Of a stretch of 64,000 bases of DNA, positions 46,108 to 57,376 are shown piece by piece (within the stretch, counting starts at the first letter, position 1; each line of letters starts with the position of its first letter). The stretch covers positions 20,906,027 to 20,970,026 of the forward strand of contig NC_035174.2 of the NCBI RefSeq assembly GCF_001659605.2, read 5' to 3'. The notes under the pieces are model-generated. The model was given only the letters and a program-made list of their open reading frames with translations. It did not search any database and had not been told where the DNA came from. The position numbers and the translations under genes were made by a program. This DNA comes from Manihot esculenta. Taxonomy: Eukaryota; Streptophyta; Magnoliopsida; Malpighiales; Euphorbiaceae.

Positions 46108-48743
46108 TCAAGTAATGGGGGGAGGGAAAATGATCCCAACAGAATTAAGTAAGAAGTGCAACACACCTTTCGTTTTGGTTATAATCCATCCTATTTCTTT
46201 CATGTACTCATGAAGTAACATGATTAGTTTTTCCTCTTTCAAGTGAGTTGTGCTTCTAGCCTCTATGTTTGAATTTTTGAGGTGATTGAGCAGCACTTTG
46301 AACTCCAATTCATATTTCTCCATAAAAGGTGGCTGCAATCTGGTACTAAACTTGGGAAAATCGAATTCTGCTTGCACTGATGATTTGGGCAAATGAAAAT
46401 CTGTCTGCATTGTTGATTTGATTTCTGCCTGTTCAAGTGATTTGGGCAAATCAGATTCCGTCTGTACAAGTGATTTGGGCAAATCGCCTCTGGACCAGTT
46501 TGTGCAGCATGCTGTCTCTTCCGTTTCTTTCAAATTTTTCCTGTTCTCCTCATCCTCCTGGCTGATGTCCCTTGGTATTTGTTTGACAGCATCAAGCAAA
46601 GGTATGTTGATCTCCACTTTGCGAAAGGTTGCAAGTATTTCTTTCTCTTTTTTTTTCTTTTTGTGATTTTGCAAATCTCTTGGGAAAGGGGGGAGGTACC
46701 TTGAATTTTTCTGCTGGTTGCTGTATTTTCTACCTATGACTGGATTCTGCCTGATCTGTTGATTTGGACAGATCGACTTCTGCCTTCTCTGGTGATTTGG
46801 GCAGATCACTACTGCTGGGCAGCTTAGTCTGCCTAGCGATTGGGTCAGTGATTTGGGCAGATCGACTGCCCTTATCACTTTCTAGCAGATTCTGTTCAAT
46901 GACCTGTTTTTGCATTTTCTCAGGCCTGCTATCTTGCAGCTCTTTTTCACTCCTCAATGTGATGGCACTAGCATTTTGCCTTGGATTTATCTCAGTTTGG
47001 GAGGGTAGTTTTCCTTGAGACTCAAGTTTGCTCACTGAAGTGGCCATTTGGCTCATTTGTTGCTCCAGATTTTTCACCGTATTTGCTAAGGACTTCACAA
47101 TCTCTTCAAGAGGTGTGTTGGACTTTTGAGGTGCAGCTTGAGGTTGATTTCTTTGCTGGTAGCTTGGATATTGGTTGCCCCTTGCATAACTGAAATTTGG
47201 ATGGTCCCTCCAACCTGGATTATATGTGTTTGCATAGGGATCATACCTTCTTTGCCCATTAAAGCCTCCAACAGCATTGACTTGTTGGTCCTCTTCTTGA
47301 AAGGAAGGACATAGATCAGTTGGGTGGTTTATGTTTGCACATATCCCACATGGCTTTGGCTGCTGAATTTGCTGAGCTTGCTGGGCTTGCTCCACAACTA
47401 GGCTACGGACAGCATTGGTGATATCAGAAATTTGGGATGCCAAAATGGATGTACTCACCTCATTCACACCCTTCTTGGTGGTTGTTCTTCGTCTCCAAAC
47501 TGTTGAGATGCTACTGCCATGGTGGAAATTAAATTTCTCATCTCTTGAGGGGTTTTGTCTTCAATTGATCCTCCACATGCTGCATCAATAAACTTTCTCT
47601 CCGCTAGTAGTAAACCTCCATAGAAATATTCAATGAGAGATTTGTCAAAAATATCATGCTGAGGGCAGCTTGTGCACAACCTTTTGAATCTTTCCCAATA
47701 TTCATATAGCCCTTCATAATCCTTTTGCTTGATGCAAATGATCTCTTTTCTGATGTCAATAGCTTTTGAGGTTGGGAAGTATTCGCTCAAGAAGGCTCTC
47801 ACCATCTCAGCCCATGAAGTGATGGATCCGGGTGGTAAATAGAACAACCAATCTTTGGCAAAATCATCAAGAGAAAAGGGAAAAGCTCTTAATTTAACAT
47901 GCTCTTCGGAAATACCTTGAGGCCTCATTGTTGAGCACACAATGTGAAATTCTTTGAGGTGCTTGTGTGGATCCTCATTTTTCAGACCTCTGAATTTTGG
48001 AAGGAGATGAATTAATCCGATTTTGAGCTCAAAAGGGACTGTCAAAGGTGGGTAAGTGATGCACCATAGTGCTTGATCACCCACGGGTGTTGCTAGTTTA
48101 CGAAGAGTTCTTTCTTGTGCCATTGGAGCTCTTACCTCATCATTTTCAGCTTTAAATTCAGTAAGGACAGCAGCTGGTTCAAGAACAGTGGCTGCTGCAT
48201 TTTCTGCCTCTTTAAATGCTGCTATAACTATCTTTATAGCAGCTGGTTCAGTTGCTATTTTGGGGGCTGGTTCTGGGATTTTGTTGGCAAAAATTTCTGG
48301 TTTTTAGGCTGGTTTTGATGCAATTTTAGGGGCTGGTTCTGAGTGCAGCAGCTTGTGCAGCAACAAATTCAAAAAGTGCAGCATGTACAGCAGTTTCAGC
48401 AATTGGTTCAGCAACTTTATTCAGCAGGTGCAGCAGCAGGTTCCTCAGTAACTTGTGCAGTAGATTGTATCTCAGTTTCTGGTATAAGTGCAGCAGCAGC
48501 AGGTGGTGTAGCAGCAGGTGTTGCGGCTGATTTAATAAATTCTGCAGCAGGTACAGGTGCAGCAGCAAGTGTTTCAGATGGTTCAGCGGCAGATCGAATG
48601 GTGGACACCAGATTTGTTGCCGATGCTGATGCAGATGGTTTTGAGGCTTGGTTCCTCAAGTTTGCTTGCTTTCTCAAGCTCTTGGCAGTATGTTCAATTT
48701 TCGGATCGTAGAGAAAAGCTTCTTTACAACCAGCCCTGGTCAT
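46108..48743 (-). pseudogene. gag: E6 gag and truncated pol start, degraded
   Basis: From the ATG at 48743: a YDPKIEHTAKSLRKQA N-terminus typical of Athila Gag; an Ala-rich low-complexity stretch with frameshifts (48320-48600); the gag core 48123-47464 (YFPTSKAIDIRKEI, YEYWERFKRLC); a frameshift at 47464; a knuckle CGICANINHPTDLC near 47340; GKLPSQTEINPRQNASAITL; then VEINIPLLDAVKQIPR near 46590. Protease should follow but is missing. Instead there are repeats of the type DLPKSxxQAE (about 46490-46340), then LHEYMKEIGWIITKTKG, which resembles the conserved AIGWTIADIKG start of Athila RT, and the frame ends. No functional product is expected. Confidence 0.82.
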
Positions 48744-48770
48744 AAAAGGAAAATACGTTAGTTAAATCAA

Positions 48771-48789
48771 ATCCCCGGCAACGGCGCCA
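48771..48789 (-). other. E6 primer-binding site (tRNA-Asp)
   Basis: The minus strand reads TGGCGCCGTTGCCGGGGAT, complementary to the 3' end of plant tRNA-Asp (GUC), 5 nt from the 5' LTR. This primer is typical of Athila-type elements. Confidence 0.92.
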
Positions 48790-48794
48790 ATTTT

Positions 48795-50207
48795 TGATAG
48801 CGGTTGTCGAAGCCGTCAAAAATAAATCTATTAAACAATCAACAATTAACTTGTAGATAGTGGCAATAGGGTCGAACTACAGGGATTTGACACTACGGAT
48901 TTTCCTAATAATGACTTGGTCAAGTAAATAACAAATAATTAAAAGAGGGGGGTTTTGTTTTGATGATTAAGACTAAATAGCAAGAGAAAGCAATAATTTA
49001 AATAGATGAAATTTCAATAGGAGAAGAATTCTAGTTGAAGTATGGATCTATTTCAGTTTGTTTAGAATTGATCATTGATCTTTTTGATACTCTTATTTAT
49101 TTCAATAAGTTAGTTTAGGACATGGAAGATGCTTCTCACAATCCAAATTCCTCCTTAGTTTTAGTTTGTTTAGGAAACGTTCGCTAATCAAACTCTAGTT
49201 AACAAGTTGCCAAGGAACGTCCTTGGGGCTTTTAGCATCGAACAACTGTTAACTGCATTAGGACTTAGAGAAACCCAACTCTAACCTTGCCAACCACGTG
49301 GTCAAGTTTAGATTATGCAACTGATTATACTTGTGTTTAAACAATCTAAGCAATTATGGACCTAAATTATTCAAACAATATATTACTAAAGCAATTAAAA
49401 GCAACAGGCCTTCATTGATTCTAAAAGCAAAGCAATAATTATAGAAAGATCAAGTTGCATAAATATTGAAAGTAAACAATTAAGAGTTTAATAATGGAGA
49501 TTTAAATCTCCCAATTCATCACAAATCTAAAATTTCCCAACTTCAACTAGAAAAAGAGGTGTTTAGCCACTCATGGTGGACAAAATTACAAAAGAAAGAA
49601 GAAAGGAAGATGGAGAGGCTGCTGCAGACTTGCTGCTGTAATTCTGCAGTGATTTTGCTGTGGAGAGAAGATGATGTTGCTGGGTTAGATGCTGTCTCCT
49701 TTTATAGCTTGAGAGTTTTAATCCAATTAGGATTTGGAAATCCCCATCTTGACTTGGTCTTTTGTGGTCTTTGATTCCTCTTTGGATCTTGTATTTAATT
49801 GTGAATGGAATTCCTCAAGTGAAAGACCCTTTTCGTGGCTCTTGGGACTGATCTTGCAGTGTTTGAAATGGATTTGGACTTCTCCACTTTTGAATTTTGG
49901 TTTTCTGCACATTTTCCTGCTTCTGCTGTCCTTCTCTGCGTCAAAGTGATTTGGGCGAGTGATTTGGGCAGATCACTTGCCCAAATCGTTTCTGTGAGCT
50001 TTCAAGTTTCTGCCTCAGCTTCCTCTGCTTGATTTGGCCAAATCACTCTGACTCAATCACTTTTCCAGCTTTTTCTGCACTTTTTCTCCAACTTTCCATT
50101 TTCTTCCTTTCCTGCAAAAACATAACAAAAACCATAAATTAAGCTGGAAAATGTGTATTTAAGTAATAATAAAGATAGTAAAAATGTGGCTAAATTATGT
50201 TTGATCA
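48795..50207 (-). repeat. E6 5' LTR (1413 bp)
   Basis: TGATAGCGG...TTTGATCA. The TATA box is on the minus strand at 49706-49699. The U3 palindromic word cluster is at about 49945-50062. It differs from the 3' LTR by scattered substitutions and small indels. Confidence 0.92.
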
Positions 50208-50924
50208 GGAACCCTAAACTTTTCCTTCTTCAATTCTTTCAATATATGGTTCTTTCTTTAGCTCCTGACCTTAGGGTGAATTTTTGTTAAAGAAAGAAGT
50301 TGATTTGGTGATATTTGACTTGGATTTGGTGGAAGAAAGAAAAGCAAAGTTTTTATCTTTTTAATGGAATGATCTTCGGCAAAATGAAGAAAGAAAGAAG
50401 ACAACCCCTTTTTTATTTGCTTTATTATTTCTTTCATGCTTAGTTAGGTGACACATGGAGGGTTTAGGTGAAGAGGTAGAAAAAATGAAGGACTAAACTG
50501 AATTTTATATTTAAACTTTCCATATTCACACTTTAGCCTACTAAACTCTTTACCATGTTTCAATTTAGTTTCAAACTTTCAATATTCATAGATTGACCTA
50601 CTAAACTTACACTTTTAACATTTCAAAGTTCATTTCATTTAGGTAAGCATGTCGGATTTTGATAAGCACCTCAAGCGAGCACGTCGGGAATCCTTAAGTA
50701 CCTCCCAAAAGTGACTCGTGTCTACTTTATTTCTTTATATGTCCATTTCTCTATCTGAGTTTTCTATGATTCAGTTATTAGCAGTTTAGAGTTATGCTAG
50801 CACCTCCCTTAAGTAGCTCGGGGTAAGCTAGCACCTCCTTTAATGCCACTTGCTCTAATATTGAAATAACCTAACCCATACCTAGTAATGTCACTATTCT
50901 AACTATGGGTTTGAGGATGTTACA
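50208..50924 (-). repeat. Probable diverged LTR relic, right part
   Basis: It starts with the second GGAAC copy and continues the sequence interrupted by E6. It ends ATGTTACA at 50924, immediately followed by a pol relic. It is AT-rich with no coding frame. It is read as the U3 side of the LTR begun at 41456; tentative. Confidence 0.35.
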
Positions 50925-51780
50925 TTCGTACTTGCTGAGGGTTTTGGTCTTTAACTTGATAGCTTCCCTGAAACTAATTCACCACTAGCTGAAAATCGCT
51001 ATAAATTACAGCATAGATTGTCAGGAGTTCGTTTAGAATTCGTAGTGCTATCAATAAGGCTTCATACTTTGCCACGTTATTAGTGATATTAAACTTTAAT
51101 TTGGCAGCATATTTGAGATTTGTCTGATATGGTCCTTCCAATACAACTCTATACCTAACTTGAAAGCGCTAGAGGTTCCATCATCGCATACTTTTCATTC
51201 CTCTCTTCGCTCTAGATCCACCAAGTCATATGGAGTTAATTCTACTTTAAAGTCAATCAAGGCTCCAACTTTTAAGGCTGACATTAGTGAGTAACAGATG
51301 TCATACGCTCCAAGTTGGGCTGCCAATTCAGTCACCTTATCCGAGAATGTCTAGTCTATGAAGAACTTTCTTTTAATGGATAGTTGGTCCTTACTTCACT
51401 AGTGTGGGATTCAAAGTAGGGATGCAGCTTTCGAGAGGACGAGAATAATATTTAAGCTAACTTCTCCATTAGCAGGTATTTAGTTTCAGCCCCCTTTAAC
51501 AACTAATAGGAAAGTGGAATATTGATAACTACAAATTTTGCATACAACTCCCTTTTAAATTCGTCATGTCTAATTACTAATGTCAAGTTGGTTGTGCCGA
51601 AGACTAGGACTGCCTTATCACCTAAGCCTACTAGCGAGTACGGTGCCTTCTAAAGGTTCTTCTTCTCTAAACCTAACTTCTCGTATATGTCCAAGTCACC
51701 AAATTTATTGAACTTTCAACATCTATTAATATCCTCTTAACAAAGAATTTGTTCATTGATACGAGTAAGAAAATAATATG
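50925..51780 (-). pseudogene. pol: Tat-type Ty3/gypsy pol relic (protease and RT-RNase H)
   Basis: Reading the minus strand from 51780 downward: VKRILIDVESSINL, a decayed aspartic protease site; KAPYSLVGLGDKAV; then, after a gap, LLKGAETKYLLMEKLA and LHPYFESHT, matching the RT/RNase H connection of Tat elements; LAAQLGAYDICYS...VGALIDFKVELTPY; and finally NNVAKYEALLIALRI with YSDFQLVVN, the RNase H core. Stops and frameshifts are frequent, and most of RT is missing between the protease and connection parts. Integrase is absent. It is a third, distinct retrotransposon lineage in the window. Confidence 0.75.
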
Positions 51781-51964
51781 ATGCTTCAAAGATTTAAAAT
51801 GGGAAACTCCAAATCATGATAAATCAAGTTACTATCGCTTAATGCAAGACTTACGATATGAGAACTATATTTGGAAAGCATGGGAGAATAAGGAAACAAG
51901 TCACACTCTCTTCAACACATGTGGACGCACAATATAATTTCAGATCGCGTAATACATGTATGGC
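51781..51964. other. Unassigned flank of E7
   Basis: AT-rich and without recognisable features. The last five bases (ATGGC) are the expected left target site of E7; the right copy is off-window. Confidence 0.5.
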
Positions 51965-53565
51965 TGACAGTGCGGTTGTTGAAGCCGGTCAAAAATAACC
52001 TTCTTGGTTATCAATAATTTTACAACTGCATATAGTGGTGAAGGATCGTATCCACAAAGAATTGATTACCTATTTATATATCTCAATCAAGACCAAGAGA
52101 ACTAATTGAAAACACAATAGAAAGCAAGTTATTGCAAATAGAACAAAAGTAAAGTGCAAGAAAAGTAAAAGGGGGGTTTTGAGATGATTTGACTAACAAC
52201 TATTTGGAAGTAATTGAAACAGCAAGTAACTAAAATAAAAGAAGAAATCAATATGAGAAAAGGTCTAGTTGAAGATATGGATCCACTTTGGTTGTTTGGG
52301 TTGATCATTGAAACTTAGGTTTTCTTAATTCATTCAATAGATTAGTTATGGGGGTGGAAAACGCTTCACACCACCATGTCTCTCCTTATGATTAAATTAA
52401 TTAGGGAACGTCCTCTAATCAATTACTAATTAACAAATTGCCAAGGAACGTCCTTGGGCCTTAGGCATCAAAACAATTGTCAATTGCATAAAGAATGAGA
52501 GAGACCTAACCCTAGCTACTCAAAAGCATGAGATGTTGCTAGATCATGCAATTCCTTAGTTTTTACACCAAGTGTTCTTAGATCAGAATATTTCCAGCAA
52601 TTACGGACTAACAAATATCCTAATCAACAATCAATTAACTTTGTAATCAAGAATCAAGTGGCCAATTTGATCAAAGCAACAAAGTAATCTTTAGAATTAA
52701 GCACAATTGCATGAATATTGAATAAATCAAAATCAAACACTTTATGTTCAGATCTCACAACCTTTTAAACAACCTTAGTTTCAACCAAACTTCAACTAGA
52801 ACAAGGGTTTCAGCCACTCATGGCTTAACGAAAATAGAAAATAAAAGAGAAGAAAGCAAAAGGATGAAGAACCAAGTGGTGGAGGAGAGAGGCTGTTCTT
52901 GATCAATCCTTGATGGAAGATGATTGTTTCTTGGTCTTCTTGAGGCCTTTAAATAGATCTTGAGAGGCTGCCTATTTTCCTTTTTAGTGTCCATGCATCT
53001 TTTAGAGTGATTGCCCATAGTGTCCTTGAGTCTTCTTTGTGCATGTGTGGAGTTGCAAGCCCTTTTTGGTCTTTTAATTGATGTCCAAGGTGTGTCCAAG
53101 AAGATTCATGCACTAAAGAGGAAGGTGGAGCCTTGATTTGAATTTTGAATGAGCATAGCACTATGTAGGAAACATGTGATCTCCAAGATTTGGCTCATTC
53201 AATAGGAAGGAGACTGTTCGGGGGCAGGTTCGGCTGCCTAAGTTAAGTTTCGGGGGCAGGACTTTCATCTCTGGAGCCAAGGTTTGGCGGCCGAAGGTGC
53301 TGCCGAAGGTGGTCGACTTTCGTCTCTGGAGTCCTCTTTCGGCCGCCGAAAGTGCCGCCGAAGGTGACTGGTTTTTGGCTTCCGAAAGTGCTTCCGAAGG
53401 TTGCTGAACTTGGTTACTTTTTGGCCTTTTTAAGAGCATTTTCTCCAATTTGTTTCTTCACACCTAATATTTGCAAAACATGATTAAAACCATAAAATTA
53501 GGTAGAATAGGTGCAAATAAACATCAATAAGATCATGAAAATATGGACTAAAATATGCTCTATCA
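51965..53565 (-). repeat. E7 3' LTR (1601 bp)
   Basis: It starts TGACAGTGCGGTTGTTGAAG, clearly related to the E6 LTR start, and ends CTCTATCA next to the polypurine tract. A TATA-like TATTTAAAGG lies near 52950 on the minus strand. Upstream of it, in U3 (about 53215-53405), is a cluster of TTCGGCCGCCGAA-type palindromes, the same word as in the chromovirus LTRs. Confidence 0.88.
53215..53405. repeat. Palindrome cluster in the E7 U3
   Basis: Perfect and near-perfect copies of GGCGGCCGAA / TTCGGCCGCCGAA with the accompanying TTTCGTCTCTGGA phrase. The same phrase also accompanies the palindromes in the chromovirus LTRs (CCAGACAGAGACGAAAG on the other strand), so the shared unit is longer than the 13-bp palindrome. 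Confidence 0.85.
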
Positions 53566-54608
53566 AATACCCCCACACTTAAGCTTTTGCTTGTCCTCAA
53601 GCAAATAAACATAGTCAAATAAGTTTTCTTCCTCTAGATCCTATTTACCACTTAAGCTCATACTCTAGACACTTATTTTGAAGCATTGCAGTGAAGAATA
53701 TATGCATGAAGATTACTTACCCCCTTTCCTTGTTTCCCTTTGCTTACCATGGCTAGAATTTGTTTTCCTCAAGAGAGACATGCACATTAATTTATTAAGA
53801 CTTTTTCCAGCTTTTAGTGTGACTTGCCCTTACCTTGAAGTACTTTATTCAGGCTTTTGCACTTTAGATTTTGCTTGGAAAGGTCACCAACCTATTTTGA
53901 TGTCATGTTTTATATTTTTCAGTTGGTCACCTATCCAAGTGGCTATTAGCCTTGTTCATAGTCTTTTGACCATTGGAATAGTTTTTGAATTTGTGCTTTT
54001 GAGGTCTTTACCTTTGCTGAATTTTCTTTCTCTCAATGATTTGGGCAAATCAACACCAATTGCTAAATCAAGTCACATTAGGTTCATTCACACAATTTTA
54101 ATTTATTCTCAATCAATTGAGGGTCATCAATATATTTTTCACCATAGGCAAACTCAAGGATTCAATTCAAAAGGCAATTCTCAAACATGAATACAACTCA
54201 CTACAATTGATTCAACATAAGTTTAAAGAGTTATCACATCAATGGGGTCATGGCAAGAAAAACTCATTCAACATAGTTCATCAGTTTGAGTAGAGCAAAA
54301 CAAAAAGAAGAAGAAGGTTGTGGTTGTGTGTGTTTTATTGAAAGCATAAACGAATTAAAATTCAACTGTGGCTAATTAACTGAAAGTAATGCAAGACTGA
54401 AAAGAGAAAAGAAAAAATTTTTGCAATAAAATTGCAGAAGATAAAGGAAAGAGAGGAAGAGAAGGGGAGAAGAAGAAGGGAGGAAGAAGAAGAGAGAGAT
54501 ATGCACCCCCACACTTAAATCATGCATTGTCCTCAATGGAAAAGAAAGAAAAAGAGAACAAAGGAATCTGAATACTCCCCTCAGGTGTGGTGTGCATGGC
54601 ATGATCCT
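53566..54608 (-). other. E7 polypurine tract and 3' non-coding region
   Basis: The polypurine tract with TTGTCCTCAA is at 53566-53601, and a second copy of the combination is at 54503-54538. Between them there is no conserved open frame. One copy of GATTTGGGCAAATCA, the word typical of E6, lies at 54038-54052. Confidence 0.6.
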
Positions 54609-55080
54609 CTAGGCAGAGGGATGTTGTAGTGGAATTTCTTCCACCACTTGTACTGCGAATCCTTCAAAGTATGGTTTTAGACGATGTCCATTCACTTTGA
54701 AGATTTTTCCAGTTTCTATGCTTCGGATGTCCACAGCTCCATGTGGGTAAGCATGTTCCACAATGAATGGTCCAATCCACCTAGACCGTAGCTTTCCTGG
54801 GAATAGTTTCAAACGAGAGTCTAAGAGTAGGACTTTATCGCCAACCTCAAATTGTTTTCTTGAAAGATGATTGTCATGGGAGGCTTTGGTCTTTGTTTTG
54901 TAGTTCCAAGAGTTCTCATATGCATCTCGTCTTATTTCCTCAAGCTCTTGCAGTTGTAACTTGCGATGGTGGCCAGCTTCTTTGAGGTCCATATTGCAGT
55001 TCTTTACAGCCCAATAGGCTTTGTGCTCAAGTTCAACTGGAAGGTGACAAGCTTTTCCATAGACCAATCTGTAAGGAGAC
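54609..55080 (-). pseudogene. pol: E7 integrase C-terminal part (separated by E8)
   Basis: This is the end of an Athila-type integrase: [17 protein letters not shown] at the E8 junction, then [17 protein letters not shown] and the [19 protein letters not shown] motif, ending at the stop at 54609. The N-terminal continuation is at 61676-63690 beyond E8, in the same frame once the GAGAC duplication is allowed for. No internal stop lies in this segment. Confidence 0.9.
55076..55080. repeat. E8 target site duplication, left copy
   Basis: GAGAC, identical to 61671-61675. Confidence 0.95.
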
Positions 55081-57277
55081 TGTAACGCCCCGGGAATCCG
55101 GACCGCTACCGGCGCTAGGATCCAGATCGGCATAAGGCCGCCGGGACCCGTAGCAAGCCTAACATATACCTGTAAACCTGCTTAATCCCATACATGATCA
55201 ACCATCATACATAAAAATTAAAACTTTTCTTTTATACATGTGATCAATCACCAACTCAACCTGTGCATACTCTGAACATATACATAAATAAAGTCCCTCT
55301 GTGGGATCTCATCAAAGCCTCGAAGGGCTATACATCATGTGTTGAGTTAGTTTTGCATAAACATCATATCATAAGATCATGTACATAAAATAAAGGGATT
55401 AGCAATACATTATGGTCAAGCACAACTCTATCCTCAACAACATAATTACACAACTGTTCAAAACTCTACATTACATTCTTATCATTGTCATGTCCACATA
55501 CTCTAGCTATTACATACATATGACTTTTCTCTTCTTTTCTTCTCTATCAATCCCGTACCTGCAAACCTGGGGTTAGGGGAGAGGGGTGAGCTAGATGCCC
55601 AGTGAGTAGAACTATATAAAAAAAATATTTAAAACATGCTATAATGGAATGCATCATTGCACAAACATTTCACATCATGGAAGGACCGACCCAAAAATCC
55701 CTCAGCTCCATGCCCGGCCCTATTATGGGCACCACAGGACTTCGTATTGCCCGGCCCTATTATGGGCACCACAGGACTTCGTAAATCGGAGCTATTGCCC
55801 GGCCCTATTATGGGCACCACAGGACTTCGTACACAGGACTAGTGAATCGTGCAATGTCCCTCCTCATCAACCACAATATAATAATGCAATGTAGCATATT
55901 CGTGATTCTAATGCAAACAACCTATATTATAGTCATGATGCATGAAACATGATAGAACATTCACTTTATTAATTTAAAAGGTTAAGTATAGTTCCACTCA
56001 CCTCTGGCTGACTCTGTCAAACTCTCAGCAGCTGGCTCACTGCTGGGGTCCTTGGTTCCTCGGGTCCGAACCTACACAGGTGGACTCCAATGAGGGACCA
56101 ACATATACAAACATAACTCTAATATATCCCCCAAAAACCCCCTAAAACATCCTGAAAACATCACAGAAAATATGCATGAAATGGCTGAACAGGGCACCTT
56201 CGGCGGCACCTTCGGCGGCCGAAAGTCCTGGACAGAGACGAAACTCAGCTAGGTTCGGCGGCACCTTCGGCGGCCGAAAGTGCCAGACAGAGACGAAAGT
56301 CTCTTTTCGGGGGCACCTTCGGCAGCCGAAAGCTGCCTTCACAAGAGGGGTTCGGCGGCCGAAACTCCCTTCGGCTGCCGAACCTGGTTTCTGCCAAACG
56401 GCAGAAACTTGGTTCAAATGAACCTCCTGCCTCCCAAAACCACAGATCATGCATATTTCTCAACCAAAACATACATACAAGTTCCTAGGGGCCTCAAACA
56501 TGCATATACCCCATCTACAACACTTCATACACACACAATCAAGCTACATTGCTCAAAAACTCAACATAACCCATAAACTCAACATATGTCCTAACATGCA
56601 TTTCTACCCATAGATCTTACTTAAAACTTGTTTAAAACATAAAAAGGGTTCAAGATCGACCCTTACCTCTTGAAGAAACGAGAGGAAAGTGATCCTAGCT
56701 TGGAGATGGAGAGATTAAGCTCTTTGAACCTCCAAGCACTCAAAACTTGCTCAAAACTTGCTCAAAGCTCACAAATCTTCAAAACGAAGTTATAAACTCG
56801 TTAAAACCATGAAAGATCTAAAGGAAACACTCAAGATCGAGGGAGGAACGGTGGAGACTCACCTTGGCCGACAATGGGAGAGAAAAAGCTCGCCCGTGCG
56901 GACCAAGGGGACCCTTTTATAGTGGCTGGCCAGGCCACGTTCGGGGGCCGAATGTGCCTCCGCATCCATGCAATGTTCGGCGGCCGAACATAAGGTTCGG
57001 CGGCCGAACCTGCACTTCCCTCACTTAGACTTTCGGGGGCCTAACGTGCCTCCCAAAGTCCATACATGTTCGGCGGCCGAAAGTGAGTTTCGGCGGCCGA
57101 ACCTGGGTTTTCCTCCAAGGACTTTTCATGCTAGAACTTATTTAAAATCATACTTAAAAACATTAAAAACATGAAAACATTTTATAAAAACATGCTTTTA
57201 CCCTTCTAGAGGTTTCCGACACCCAAATTCCATCGGACGGTGGGAATTCCGATACCGGAGTCTAGTCGGGTATTACA
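55081..57277 (-). repeat. E8 3' LTR (2197 bp)
   Basis: TGTAACGCCCCGGG...GGGTATTACA. It has the same layout as the E1 LTR, with the minisatellite at about 55712-55832 and palindrome clusters at about 56198-56390 and 56938-57105. Confidence 0.95.
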
Positions 57278-57376
57278 TTCTCCCCCCCTTAAGAACATTC
57301 GTCCCCGAATGTTCCTCAACTAGTACATGCATAGCAAAACAACATAACATACATATAAAACACATAGAGACTAACC
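57278..57376 (-). promoter_or_regulatory. E8 polypurine tract and hairpin
   Basis: TTCTCCCCCCCTTAAG is followed by GAACATTCG-TCCC-CGAATGTTC, a perfect 9-bp stem, then spacer to the stop of the coding region. Confidence 0.85.

Larger units (their letters stand above)
43383..50207 (-). mobile_element. E6: Athila-like non-autonomous LTR retrotransposon
   Basis: The element is 6825 bp long with LTRs of 1407 and 1413 bp, TGATAGCGG...TGATCA ends, a perfect GGAAC duplication, a tRNA-Asp primer site and a polypurine tract. The 4-kb interior has a degraded gag and a stub of the RT N-terminus but no protease, RT core, RNase H or integrase. It must have moved using proteins from another element. LTR differences are more numerous than in E5, so it is older. 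Confidence 0.92.

Noticed and set aside
48343..48711. Ala/Gly/Ser-rich plus-strand frame
   Set aside because: It is the complement of the GCAGCA-rich Ala stretch of E6 gag.
48771..48789. Sequence identical to the 3' end of tRNA-Asp, a possible tRNA gene
   Set aside because: Only the last 19 bases match, with no cloverleaf upstream. It is the primer-binding site of E6.
41456..50924. Reading the two flanks of E6 as a well-supported LTR with target duplication
   Set aside because: Flanks TCCAA and TTCGT do not match and the polypurine tract is missing, so only a low-confidence relic call is kept.
53678..54190. 170-codon plus-strand frame in the E7 3' region, considered as an antisense or env-like gene
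   Set aside because: It is on the opposite strand to the element, has no signal peptide or conserved env-like motif, and E6 has no counterpart.
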